This document shows, piece by piece, positions 8,606 through 16,753 of a DNA stretch of 64,000 nt; the stretch's first letter is position 1; every line of letters starts with the position of its first letter. The notes under the pieces are model-generated. The model had not been told where the DNA came from, ran no database searches, and saw only the letters and a program-made list of their open reading frames with translations. This stretch comes from Corynebacterium sp. ACRPS. Its GTDB lineage: Bacteria > Actinomycetota > Actinomycetes > Mycobacteriales > Mycobacteriaceae. A program made the position numbers and the translations under genes. Location of the stretch: positions 62,001-126,000 of the forward strand of contig NZ_JAKRMY010000008.1 in the NCBI RefSeq assembly GCF_022346005.1, in the 5' to 3' direction.

Positions 8606-10351
8606 TTAGGCTTGGTAGTCCTTCTTTGCCACGCGGCGGGCAATCTTATGCGAGGAGGTGCGCTTAATTTCTCCTGGCGCCTTCCACACGATATCGCTCG
8701 GGGTAATGCCGTGATTCTTCGTCACGGCCGTGCGAATCGCCTCGCCGGCGGCAGCGTCGCCGGACGGATCCGCATCATCGGCGCGCTCCACCAAGAGAAC
8801 CAAGGACTCTGAGTTTTCGCCCTCTACGGCAAAGGCGGCGACGGAATCTGGGCGCACGTGCGCCGATGCGTCCTGCACGGTGCCTTCAATATCTTGCGGG
8901 TAGTGATTGCGCCCGGCGATGACGATGAGATCCTTAAGCCGCCCGGTGATATACAGTTCGCCTTCGATGATGGTGGCGAGATCACCGGTGGCCATCCACC
9001 AATCATCCTCCGGCAGGCCATCCTGGATGCGCTCGTCCAGAGTATTGCGGAAGGTAGCCGCGGTTTCTTCCGGGCGGTTGAGGTAGCCCGTTGCCATATT
9101 TTGTCCATGCACCCAGATTTCACCGATGGTGCCCTCTGGGACCTCGGCCTTAGTTTCAGGATCCACGATGGCCAGGTGCTGGAACGAGACGCCCTGGCCA
9201 TTCGAGGCAAAAGCAACCGTTGCAGCGGACTTTTCTTCAATAACAGCGTGCCCGTCCGCCAACTTTTCGCGGTTGAAATGGGAAATGACGGGGCGCTTTT
9301 CATCCTGTGCGGTAGCGACGATGAGGGTTGCCTCCGCCAAACCGTAGGACGGACGCAGCACCGAGCGGTCAACGCTAAAAGTGTCTAAGAACTTCTGTAC
9401 CGCTGGTTCCGTCACCGGCTCAGAACCAATGAGGATGCCATCAACGTTGGAGAAATCCGCGTCCTTGCCGTAGCGCGCGGCCAATTCCAAGGCGAAATTG
9501 GGCACGGCGGTATAGGTATTCTTCTCTTTACCCGGCTGGCAGCTGATGCGCTCAACCCACCGGTTGGGGTGTTGGATGAAATCGCGCGGGGTCATCATGT
9601 CCAATTCGATGCCCAAAATAGTGGTGAATAGCGCCAAGATGATGCCCATATCGTGGTGCATCGGCAGCCACGAGACCACGCGCGGTGGGAACTGCAGGTT
9701 CACCGCCCGGAAGATCTGCAGCACATTCACCAAAATCGCGCGATTGCTCAGTTCTACACCAGCAGGGGTGCGCGTTGAACCAGAGGTGTACTGCAGGAAG
9801 GCGGTGGACTCCACGCCCGCGCCAGCGACCGGCTTCCACGACGCCGCCAAGGAATCAGGCAGCGCATTGATGGAGATGACGCGCGGGCGCTCCCGCTCGG
9901 TGGAGAAGTAGCTGCGCACCGCCGCGGCCGATACGCGATTGGTCAACACGATAGGGGGCTCGCAGTCAGCAAAGACCGCCTTGAGGTGATCCGCGTGCCC
10001 CGGCTCATTCGGATCATAGAGCGGAATCGGGGTCATTCCCGCATACATCGCACCTAAGAAACCAAAGAGGTATTCGGGAGAGTTGCCTGCCAGAATGGCC
10101 ACGCGGGTTCCCGGTTCTGCAACCTGTTGTAGGCGCGCTGCCACCACTTTGATCCGGGTATTGACCTCCTGGCGGCTGAGCTCACGGGCGGTGTCTTCCT
10201 CACCGTATAGCCACTGGCGGATTACAACCTGCGAGGTATCCGTCTCTGCCTGGTAGAGGTTCTCGGCCAAGCCCGCCAAGGTGAGCTCTGCCGGGAGGGC
10301 TATATTGCCCTCGGTGTCAAAGAACTTCCCCATGAGTTGCTGTATATCCAT
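8606..10351 (-). CDS. fadD32: Fatty-acid--AMP ligase FadD32
   Basis: A 581-residue adenylate-forming enzyme that activates the long-chain (meromycolic-type) acid as an acyl-adenylate and transfers it to the N-terminal carrier of Pks13. Visible motifs are the nucleotide-binding loop YTSGSTRTPAGVELSN, LPMHHDMG, SYGLAEATL and ATGDLATI, with a C-terminal GRNHYPQDIE segment typical of FAALs. The length fits the family. The ATG is preceded by GGAG at 6 nt. It sits directly upstream of pks13 in the conserved fadD32-pks13-accD order and appears to have its own promoter overlapping the end of the preceding gene. C. glutamicum annotations call the same gene fadD2. Confidence 0.95.
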   Translation of the reverse strand: MDIQQLMGKFFDTEGNIALPAELTLAGLAENLYQAETDTSQVVIRQWLYGEEDTARELSRQEVNTRIKVVAARLQQVAEPGTRVAILAGNSPEYLFGFLGAMYAGMTPIPLYDPNEPGHADHLKAVFADCEPPIVLTNRVSAAAVRSYFSTERERPRVISINALPDSLAASWKPVAGAGVESTAFLQYTSGSTRTPAGVELSNRAILVNVLQIFRAVNLQFPPRVVSWLPMHHDMGIILALFTTILGIELDMMTPRDFIQHPNRWVERISCQPGKEKNTYTAVPNFALELAARYGKDADFSNVDGILIGSEPVTEPAVQKFLDTFSVDRSVLRPSYGLAEATLIVATAQDEKRPVISHFNREKLADGHAVIEEKSAATVAFASNGQGVSFQHLAIVDPETKAEVPEGTIGEIWVHGQNMATGYLNRPEETAATFRNTLDERIQDGLPEDDWWMATGDLATIIEGELYITGRLKDLIVIAGRNHYPQDIEGTVQDASAHVRPDSVAAFAVEGENSESLVLLVERADDADPSGDAAAGEAIRTAVTKNHGITPSDIVWKAPGEIKRTSSHKIARRVAKKDYQA

Positions 10352-10394
10352 CGATTCTCCTTTGGTAAATGGTTTTGTCTTAAAAAATATCGAT

Positions 10395-10424
10395 GTTATA
10401 GCGCCTCACATTACACGGCGTCAA
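10395..10424 (-). promoter_or_regulatory. Candidate sigma-A-type promoter of fadD32-pks13-accD
   Basis: On the minus strand TTGACG (-35, complement of 10419-10424) and TATAAC (-10, complement of 10395-10400) are separated by 18 nt. Transcription would start about 37 nt before the fadD32 ATG. The -35 hexamer falls inside the last codons of the cutinase-like gene, so the three condensation genes may be expressed separately from the upstream genes. Confidence 0.6.
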
Positions 10425-11331
10425 TGACGCCGTGTGCCCAGTCCACAACCCACTGGTTCGCAGTAGTCCCATCAATCACGCCGTCGTTGCTGGCGTATTG
10501 CGCGTGCACCCCATTGGCCCCGATCAAATCCTTGGCGCGTTCCAAACCATTGCCCACGCCGGTGGGCGCATCACACACGGTGTCATTGGGGGCACAGATC
10601 TGGAAGGTTCTATCCGCGAGCTCTCCGAAGCCGTGCGGGCGCGCGCCGCGCATGGTAGCCCCAGGCACGATGGGCTGAACGAGGCCGGAGACGGGCTCCA
10701 AGGCAATCTCGGCACCAATTCCGCCGAGCTCGTGGCCCGGATTTTGGCCCACGCCGTTTTCACGCCGGCCATCTGCAATCAGCGCCACGCCCGCGATATT
10801 TTCTGCGGGGATTACACCTTCGCCACCGCCAATGTCATCGGCCACATCGCCGGCGATCACCGCACCTTGGGAAAAACCACTCAAAATGAACTTAGTCTGT
10901 GGGCAGCTATCATGCATGCCGCGCAGCTCTTCATTCATCTTCGCGGTGCCCTCATCACGGGAATCGTCGTAGCTCATTTCCTCCTGCGCATTGATATTTT
11001 TAAATTGCGCAGTATAAGGAAGGGTCCACACCTTTACATCATCCCCGTAAGCCTCCTGCAACGGCTGCGTAATAGACAGCATGAACGAGCGCGGATTAGC
11101 AGAAGGGTTGAGGGGATCATCGTCGGCAGCCGATTCCCAGGTACCTGGCGCGGAGATGAACTCCGCACTCGGGCACCAATCCGGCTGGGATTCCTCCGGT
11201 GGCTGCCCGGATTCTGGCCCCTCGGGGGAGCTAGGCCCCGCCGAGTCCGAGCTCGTGAGGTAATGCGCAGCCCCCGCGCCGATAACGACGAGGAGAGCGA
11301 GGACGGCAACGACGGTTATGATTTTTCGCAT
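10411..11331 (-). CDS. Cutinase-family esterase/phospholipase (Rv3802c-like)
   Basis: A 306-residue exported serine esterase. Its orthologue next to fadD32 in mycobacteria, Rv3802c, is an essential envelope thioesterase/phospholipase linked to mycolate metabolism. An N-terminal hydrophobic segment (VVAVLALLVVIGAGAA) acts as a signal or anchor. The nucleophile is Ser154 in LSGFSQGAVIAGD, the likely acid lies in CAPNDTVCD, whose cysteines probably form the family disulfide, and the likely histidine is in DWAHGVIDAV at the C terminus. It is cotranscribed with the lipoprotein and mycolyltransferase genes upstream (33-bp gap). The exact substrate in this organism is unknown. Confidence 0.85.
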   Translation of the reverse strand: MRKIITVVAVLALLVVIGAGAAHYLTSSDSAGPSSPEGPESGQPPEESQPDWCPSAEFISAPGTWESAADDDPLNPSANPRSFMLSITQPLQEAYGDDVKVWTLPYTAQFKNINAQEEMSYDDSRDEGTAKMNEELRGMHDSCPQTKFILSGFSQGAVIAGDVADDIGGGEGVIPAENIAGVALIADGRRENGVGQNPGHELGGIGAEIALEPVSGLVQPIVPGATMRGARPHGFGELADRTFQICAPNDTVCDAPTGVGNGLERAKDLIGANGVHAQYASNDGVIDGTTANQWVVDWAHGVIDAV

Positions 11332-11364
11332 GAACTAGTTGTACCCGGAAAACCTCAAAGAAAG

Positions 11365-11880
11365 CTAGCAAAGAGCTGAACGTGCGTTGTCCTGGAGAAG
11401 CTTGGTGAGCTCCTCATAATCCATGTCAGAGCGTTGCTGTTCAATCAGTTGCCCAGCTACCGCAGGAATAGTGATGCCATTGTCACCGCAGGCCCCTTGA
11501 CCGGCGCCGAGGAGCTGATCTTCTACCCCATCGACATTCACGCCGGCATCCTTCAACGAATCCAAGTACGCAGCCTCTTCCTTGGGCAGCTGCGCGGAGG
11601 GGATCTCTGAAATCTCGCGCGCACCGCGATCCTCTGGGGAGTTCGCTGAACGAGACCCATTCGTCGGCTCCGCGGATTCCTTGGATTCGGATGGCTCCTG
11701 CGAGGAGGAAGCGCTGCTGGATGCGGACTCGCTACTACTCGTGGTCGATTCTTCGGAGGTTTTTTCGCGCGACAGCGGCGCCACCGAGGTGTCATTGCCG
11801 GAGTCACTATCCACGGTGGCAGAGTCACACCCTGCCAATCCGAGGCATAAGACCGCTCCTACGAGGGCTAATTTACGCAT
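11365..11880 (-). CDS. DUF732-like lipoprotein
   Basis: A 171-residue probable lipoprotein with a lipobox LAGC and acylated Cys18. A long Ser/Glu-rich low-complexity linker (about residues 25-90) follows, as if to span the envelope. A small C-terminal domain carries AAYLDSLKDAGVNVD, a conserved-looking Cys in GQGACGDNG and a terminal Cys, the pattern of DUF732 secreted proteins. It starts 2 nt after the stop of cop1, so the two are surely cotranscribed and probably coupled. Function unknown; a role at the mycomembrane is inferred from the operon. Confidence 0.75.
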   Translation of the reverse strand: MRKLALVGAVLCLGLAGCDSATVDSDSGNDTSVAPLSREKTSEESTTSSSESASSSASSSQEPSESKESAEPTNGSRSANSPEDRGAREISEIPSAQLPKEEAAYLDSLKDAGVNVDGVEDQLLGAGQGACGDNGITIPAVAGQLIEQQRSDMDYEELTKLLQDNARSALC

Positions 11881-11882
11881 GC

Positions 11883-13832
11883 TTACTTCTTTTCAGTCTG
11901 TACGCGGCCCATGACTTCACTGATCGTCCCGTGCTGGAACTCCTGCTTCAATCCACCAGCGGCGATTTCGGAGTAATCAGAAGTGGGCCAGCCAAACTCG
12001 CCTTGCTCCCAGCCCTTCTTACCCCATTCATCCATAATGGCGCCCTTCAAAATGTAGTGCGCGCCGGATTCTGGGGACCAGTAGATGGAGCCATGTTCAA
12101 ACTCCTGGAAGAAGCCGCCCTCTACCTTCTTCTCACCGTCCGTGGGGAAGCCCAGTGGGGAGTCAGCGCCACCCATGTCCTTGTACTTTTTGCCAATGGC
12201 ACCAAAGGAGACCTGGTTCTTGCCGTCCGGGTTGCGGGTCAGAATGCCACCTTGGAATTCCTGGACAAGGCCATCGCCCACCTTCTTTACCGGGCCGGTC
12301 GGGAACTTCAGATCGCCGCCTTCGTAGCCCTTCTCGCCCCACTTCTTGTACATGTCACCGGTAATTTCCCAGGCGCCGGTCTCTGGGCTCCAGTAAATGG
12401 AACCGTGTTCAAAACGCACGAGGCGTCCCTTGCCATCCATCGTCTTAGTTTCACCGGACTTAGGGAAGCCCAACCAGGAGGTGGGGCCACCGATTTCCGC
12501 ATAGCGGGCGCCGATGCGGCCGTACAGGGCGTGCGCACCATTCTCCGGGGACCAGTACGCCGTACCGGTTTCGAAGTCTTGTGCCTTGCCCTTACCGGCA
12601 ACATCATATTCGTTATTCAGGCAGGAACCGAGTATGCCTTCTTTGGTGGCCTTGGCGATATCGCCTTCGGTATTACAATCCGCACCGCGGTCAGCCTTGT
12701 CAAGGTCGAGGGCATCAGCAATGTGCGGCCATGCATTTTGCATCTCAAATTGCCAGTATTCCCAGCTGTGCACGCCGGAGGGCCGGAATTCCACTACTGG
12801 TTCCACATTGGCGCGCTTCGCGTAATCCACGAAGGTCTGGGTGGACATCCGAGAGATAACTTCCAGCCCCATGCCGGCCAGACTTGCCTGTCCCTTGGCC
12901 ACCGAGTCTTCCTGGCCAAAGTCGTCCTTGCCGTTACCAGCAGAGACATAGACCTGCATGTCCTTGAGGTTTTCGATGCCCAGCTTCGGATCGTGGTCGA
13001 TCCAATCCTGCGAGCCCGGCTCGCCCCACATCTTGCGGGAATCGTAGCCGCCAGCATCGCGCTGCGCAGCCATGATGGCCTGTGGCATGCCACGGGTAGT
13101 CATATCGAGGTAGCCGGAGAACGAACCCACGAAATCAAACAAGTGCGGGTTACGCTCCGCCAAGTTGACCGCTGCGGTACCGCCCATGGACAGCCCAGTC
13201 ACCGCGCGCTTCTGGTTGGAGCGGTATTCATGATCCAAAATTGGGACCAATTCCTTGGTAAGGAAAGTCTCCCACTTGTAGTTCTTCCCTGCATCCGGCT
13301 GCTGCCAATCGGAGTAGAAGGAAGATTCGCCACCCACCGGCATGATGAGGTTGACGTTGCGATCCGCATACTGGTTGAGGATATTGGTCTCAATGGTCCA
13401 GCCGGACTCGTCATCGCGGGCGCGCAGGCCATCAAGTGCCCATACCTCTGGGAACTTCTTCTCCGGCTGCGAATACCAGTCGCGCGCGAGCTGGATCTGC
13501 ACCTTCTGCTCGTGATCCGGCATGGCTGCGGACTGGATATAAACCATCAGGTGACGGTTGGACAGGTACTCCACACGGTTGATCTTTACGCCATCCGGCA
13601 GCCCCTCCACCTGTGGGTATTCGGTCTCCACTGGGGTACGGGCCGGCGGATCCTTAGGCGCAAAGTGATCAGACAGGCTGCTGCCGTTGCCTGGCTGAGC
13701 GGAGCTCATGTCACCAAGAGAGCTTTGGGCGGTGGCGTTGGGCAGCAGGGCAAGTCCAACGGCAATGGCGGTCGGCATGGCTGCTACCGCGAGCCCCTTA
13801 CGGACCTTGCCCGGGGAAGTGTTTTTGCGCAT
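11883..13832 (-). CDS. cop1: Trehalose corynomycolyltransferase with C-terminal LGFP repeats (PS1/Cop1 type)
   Basis: A 649-residue secreted antigen-85-type mycolyltransferase that moves corynomycolate between trehalose and arabinogalactan. After a signal peptide (ending PNATAQ) comes the esterase domain with Ser215 in GLSMGGTAAVN, a GGESSFYSDW substrate loop and a likely catalytic histidine in GVHSWEYWQFEM. From roughly residue 400 there are about four LGFP-type repeats (for example IGGPTSWLGFPKSGE and GGADSPLGFPTDGEKK), modules thought to hold the protein to the cell wall. This two-part layout is that of C. glutamicum PS1 (Cop1/Csp1, also cmt1) and C. diphtheriae CmtA. It is the first gene of the minus-strand operon. 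Confidence 0.94.
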   Translation of the reverse strand: MRKNTSPGKVRKGLAVAAMPTAIAVGLALLPNATAQSSLGDMSSAQPGNGSSLSDHFAPKDPPARTPVETEYPQVEGLPDGVKINRVEYLSNRHLMVYIQSAAMPDHEQKVQIQLARDWYSQPEKKFPEVWALDGLRARDDESGWTIETNILNQYADRNVNLIMPVGGESSFYSDWQQPDAGKNYKWETFLTKELVPILDHEYRSNQKRAVTGLSMGGTAAVNLAERNPHLFDFVGSFSGYLDMTTRGMPQAIMAAQRDAGGYDSRKMWGEPGSQDWIDHDPKLGIENLKDMQVYVSAGNGKDDFGQEDSVAKGQASLAGMGLEVISRMSTQTFVDYAKRANVEPVVEFRPSGVHSWEYWQFEMQNAWPHIADALDLDKADRGADCNTEGDIAKATKEGILGSCLNNEYDVAGKGKAQDFETGTAYWSPENGAHALYGRIGARYAEIGGPTSWLGFPKSGETKTMDGKGRLVRFEHGSIYWSPETGAWEITGDMYKKWGEKGYEGGDLKFPTGPVKKVGDGLVQEFQGGILTRNPDGKNQVSFGAIGKKYKDMGGADSPLGFPTDGEKKVEGGFFQEFEHGSIYWSPESGAHYILKGAIMDEWGKKGWEQGEFGWPTSDYSEIAAGGLKQEFQHGTISEVMGRVQTEKK

Positions 13833-13929
13833 AGGTAAACGTCCTTGAAGATTTACCGCGGCCGCATTCCGAAGGTTCCCCTCCTCCGGACTGCTACCTG
13901 CGGCGTGAGCTGTCTATTGTGCGCTTAAG

Positions 13930-13946
13930 TTTAAGTTGAACTTGAA
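13930..13946. promoter_or_regulatory. Palindrome upstream of the cop1 operon
   Basis: TTTAAGTTGAACTTGAA is a near-perfect inverted repeat centred on G13938, about 100 bp before the cop1 start. It overlaps a possible -35 (TTCAAC on the minus strand) with TAGACA 18 nt downstream. It could be an operator. The rest of 13833-14139 holds GC-rich leader sequence and a pyrimidine-rich stretch, with no gene seen. Confidence 0.4.
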
Positions 13947-14139
13947 GCTTTGGAAAGGCTGACACGCCGTGCAAAGTTATATCACCATTTATCTCGATGC
14001 AGAGGCTGTCCCCCGGAATCACCCAATAAGCAATCTCCCAGCTTAACTACAGACTGGACTCTCACCAAGAAACCACTAAGATAACCACAGCATGCACAAA
14101 GGTGCACCCTGTAAACATCCCCTACCCAAGGCGAAAGAT

Positions 14140-14964
14140 ATGAAAAACATAAAGACCAAAATCACCGCCGGACTCATCGCCCTCACCACAAGCCTCACCA
14201 TGGCCCAGACTGCAAATGCGGACCAAGGCAAGGAAATGGTCACCTTCGGCGATTCCTTCACCGCCAACGGCGGCGCACCAGGAGACCGAGGAGCAACCTC
14301 CCCATACAAGCGCCCCTTCCACCCCTGCTTCAACGACAAGCACAACTGGGCGCACCAAACCGCCAACAACCTCGACCACAACCTCGCCGACTACTCCTGC
14401 AACGGAACCAGCGTCTGGGTCAACCAACACGTCGACGACGCCATCAAACAAGGCAACATCGGCCACGACACCAAAGAAGTAGTATTCATGTACGGCGGCC
14501 TCCAACAAGGCACCTACTTCGACGCCCTAGCCAACGCCACCCTCCCCGACGTTCCCAAAGCCTCCACCTACCGCGGACTACTAGACTTCCAATTCAACAA
14601 AATCCGCAAAGCCGCACCCAACGCCCGCATCACCATGGTCAACTACGTCCCAATGACCGTCAACGACACCCTGTGCGTAGTCAACCACGACCAGCTGCAG
14701 CTCCCAGTAACTATCCCGGGCGCAACAACCGCAGAAGACGAATTCAACCGCGAAATCGGACGCGCAGCACACGACCTCGGAGTCAACTTCATCAACCTCC
14801 ACGACCAAGCAAAGACCCACGACCCCTGCCAACCAGACACCAACCAACGATGGGCCACACTCGTGCAGACCCCAACCGCCCCATCCGTCATGCCACTACA
14901 CCCAACAGACGTAGGACACGACGGAATGACCCAAATCATCACCCGAGAACTCCAAAACCACTAA
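14140..14964 (+). CDS. Secreted GDSL/SGNH-type esterase with atypical codon use
   Basis: A 274-residue exported hydrolase. The ATG at 14140 is chosen because it follows AAGGCGAAAG and starts a good signal peptide ending TANA; an upstream ATG at 14092 would add 16 residues before it. Block I is VTFGDSFTANGG (Ser39), block II DYSCNGTSV, and block V HPTDVGHDGM with the Asp-His pair. The place of block III reads FMYGGLQQGTYFD, without the usual oxyanion Asn. Codons differ from the neighbours: almost only AAC, GAC, CAA and GGA, so the coding strand is poor in G. It sits between two mycolyltransferase genes, against their direction, next to an IS remnant, and may have been acquired. The substrate is unknown. 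Confidence 0.8.
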   Translation: MKNIKTKITAGLIALTTSLTMAQTANADQGKEMVTFGDSFTANGGAPGDRGATSPYKRPFHPCFNDKHNWAHQTANNLDHNLADYSCNGTSVWVNQHVDDAIKQGNIGHDTKEVVFMYGGLQQGTYFDALANATLPDVPKASTYRGLLDFQFNKIRKAAPNARITMVNYVPMTVNDTLCVVNHDQLQLPVTIPGATTAEDEFNREIGRAAHDLGVNFINLHDQAKTHDPCQPDTNQRWATLVQTPTAPSVMPLHPTDVGHDGMTQIITRELQNH

Positions 14965-15054
14965 CCAAAGCACGAACCCGCAACACCACCGAAAGCGCCA
15001 TGAACTAGTCCCCAAGAGTTGGACTGATTCGCTTCTAGGTGGCTAGGGGCGCAA

Positions 15055-15089
15055 GGGCCTGATTCCGATATTACATCGGGGTCAGGCCC
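15055..15089. other. Hairpin inside the IS remnant
   Basis: GGGCCTGA (15055-15062) pairs with TCAGGCCC (15082-15089), with inner CCGAT/ATCGG pairing. It follows the transposase stop on the minus strand by a few bases. No T-run follows on either strand, so its role as a terminator is doubtful. Confidence 0.4.
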
Positions 15090-15094
15090 TTAAG

Positions 15095-15475
15095 TCATTG
15101 TTGGGTGCGTTCGGTGTTGTACCACTGGATGTAATCTTCGATCGCCTGGGTGAACTCCTCGACGGTGTTGAAGTCTTCTCCGTGGTATATCTCGCTTTTC
15201 AGGTGACCGAAAGCGTTCTCTATTACTGCGTTGTCGTAGCAGTTGGCTGTACGCGACATCGACTGAACGCCGCCGTTGTCGTGGATCAATGTCCGCCAGG
15301 TTGAATGCTGGTATTGGAAGCCTTCATCTGTATTTTTCAGCTAGGCATTTTCGGCCGGCAACAGTTCGTTTTTGCGACGCTGTTTGTCTCCTTCAGTAAG
15401 CCCCTCCGGCTTGGTGCCCCTGCCCTGTTCGAAACGCTCCACCCTTTGCTCGCGCTGCGTTTCACTTAGCGAACT
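15095..15475 (-). pseudogene. Broken IS3-family transposase (OrfA tail joined to OrfB tail)
   Basis: One minus-strand frame reads an OrfA-like coiled segment, KQRRKNELLPAENA, then a TAG where IS3 proteins usually have Tyr, then LKN, and passes directly into the end of OrfB: GFQYQHSTWRTLIHDNGG, CYDNAVIENAFGHLKSE and IQWYNTERTQQ. The whole N-terminal half of the OrfB integrase, with the first two acidic catalytic residues, is missing; the last Glu (ENAFGHLKSE) remains. An internal deletion plus a nonsense mutation makes it inactive. Confidence 0.85.
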
Positions 15476-15490
15476 TCATAGTCCCAAAGA

Positions 15491-15544
15491 AAAATGCTCC
15501 CCACTAGTTGGTAGCTGATTTCTCAGTCCAACTACTGGGGAGCA
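15491..15544 (-). terminator. Terminator of the cmtB gene, built from IS-end-like sequence
   Basis: On the minus strand TGCTCCCCA, TAGTTGG and their complements form a long imperfect stem around GAGAAATC, followed by TTTTTCTTT. It lies about 35 bp after the cmtB stop. The arms match the terminal repeat of the IS remnant in both orientations, so the terminator and the IS end are the same DNA. Confidence 0.75.
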
Positions 15545-15579
15545 GTTCAAACGGCGCGGGGATAGTCCGTTAGTGAGCC

Positions 15580-16614
15580 TTACCAGGCATTCAAAGCGTT
15601 GAGAACGCGTGGCTTGGAAGCATTGAGCTGGTAGTCCCATTGGTACCAGTTATGCAAGCCCTCGGCCGGGTAGCTCACCGTTGGGTTCAGACCCTGCAGT
15701 CGAGCGGCGCCTTCCCAAGCGCGGGTGGTCAGCTGAGAACCAACCTCCAGTGCGACACCCGGTGCTTGGAACTTCGGTGGGAGGGTTTCCTTATCCAATT
15801 GACCCGGCATACCGGATGCGGCTGAAATATAAACATCGGTACCACCATCGCGCAGCTGCGGAATCAGCATGAGCGGGTCATTCTGGAAACGCCTTGGGTT
15901 AAATAGGGAACCGTACATGGCGTTGACATTGAACCCGCCTACATCCAGCATGGCCAAACGAAGGACAGTCTGGGCACCTGGAACCGTCATAGTCAAGTAA
16001 CCAGAGTAGGACAGTACCTGCTTGAACTGGTCAGTGTGCTTAGCAGCCAAAGTCATGGCGGAACCGGCACCCATGGAGAGGCCAGCGATCGCATTGTTGT
16101 TGCGGGCCACGCCAAAGTTCTGCTCGAGGTAGGCAGGAAGCTCCTGGGTAAGGAAGGTCTCCCACTTGTAGTTAACCGGATCGTTCGGATCATACTTGCC
16201 CGGTGCCTGCCAGTCGGCATAGAAAGAAGACTCGCCACCTGCCGGCATCACGAGGGTGAGGTTGCTGTCCGAGTAGGTCTTTGCGGCATTAACCTCGCTA
16301 TGCGGGCTAACCCAGCCGCTGGTTGCGTAGGTAGCGCGCATGCCATCCAATAGGTAGAAACCAGCGTTGCCGCCATTCTTTGCGGGCTGGATCTGTACCG
16401 GGATATTACGGTTCATGGACAGGGACCAGACATCACAGCGCTGAACCCAAAATCCAACTGGGTCCCATTCACAGGTGCCAGTATTATCCGGACGCAGCCA
16501 ATCGCGGTTTCCCGCGTGTGCCTGCTGCGTGCCGCCTGCCACTACGGCGAGGCCAAGCGCTACGGCCACCGCCATGATGACCGATAGGACGCGTCCCCTC
16601 AAAGATGCAGTCAT
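15580..16614 (-). CDS. cmtB: Corynomycolyltransferase without LGFP repeats (CmtB type)
   Basis: A 344-residue antigen-85-like mycolyltransferase. The ATG at 16614 is preceded by GGAGGAG at 4 nt; a TTG at 16638 would place that site inside the coding region and is rejected. A signal peptide ends TQQAHA. The catalytic domain has Ser180 in GLSMGAGSAMTLA, the GGESSFYADW loop and a likely His in EGLHNWYQWDYQL. It lacks the C-terminal repeats of the first mycolyltransferase, so it is probably freely secreted or held differently. Position between cop1 and aftB matches cmt2 of C. glutamicum. The IS remnant and GDSL gene separate it from cop1. Confidence 0.92.
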   Translation of the reverse strand: MTASLRGRVLSVIMAVAVALGLAVVAGGTQQAHAGNRDWLRPDNTGTCEWDPVGFWVQRCDVWSLSMNRNIPVQIQPAKNGGNAGFYLLDGMRATYATSGWVSPHSEVNAAKTYSDSNLTLVMPAGGESSFYADWQAPGKYDPNDPVNYKWETFLTQELPAYLEQNFGVARNNNAIAGLSMGAGSAMTLAAKHTDQFKQVLSYSGYLTMTVPGAQTVLRLAMLDVGGFNVNAMYGSLFNPRRFQNDPLMLIPQLRDGGTDVYISAASGMPGQLDKETLPPKFQAPGVALEVGSQLTTRAWEGAARLQGLNPTVSYPAEGLHNWYQWDYQLNASKPRVLNALNAW

Positions 16615-16753
16615 CTTTCTCCTCCACAAAGTACTCAATTATTGTTCTTTGGCTTTATCGCTGGGAACCTGTGAATCGTTAACACCCCTCAGCGAAAACC
16701 TCACTGAAAGGCAGTGTAGTTCACTCACAGGCTTTTTGCCTCATTATCAACCA

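Larger units (their letters stand above)
15001..15549 (-). mobile_element. IS3-family insertion sequence remnant with terminal inverted repeats
   Basis: The ends 15001-15027 and 15523-15549 are 27-bp inverted repeats matching at 23 positions; both begin TGAACT and share CCCCA and AGTTGGACTGA. Between them is a deleted transposase. No 3-4 bp target duplication was found outside the ends (CCA on the left, AAC on the right), so the copy is old or one end was exchanged. Remaining length is 549 bp against roughly 1.2-1.5 kb for intact IS3 elements. Confidence 0.75.

Noticed and set aside
11691..13838. A 715-codon open frame antisense to the first mycolyltransferase gene
   Set aside because: The minus-strand protein has a signal peptide, catalytic motifs and repeats; the plus frame has no recognisable domain and is a by-product of GC-rich codon use.
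14092..14139. Upstream ATG as start of the GDSL-type esterase
   Set aside because: It would add 16 residues before the signal peptide, and the ribosome-binding site lies before the ATG at 14140.
15001..15549. Intact, active insertion sequence
   Set aside because: The transposase lacks most of OrfB, has a nonsense codon, and no target-site duplication was found.
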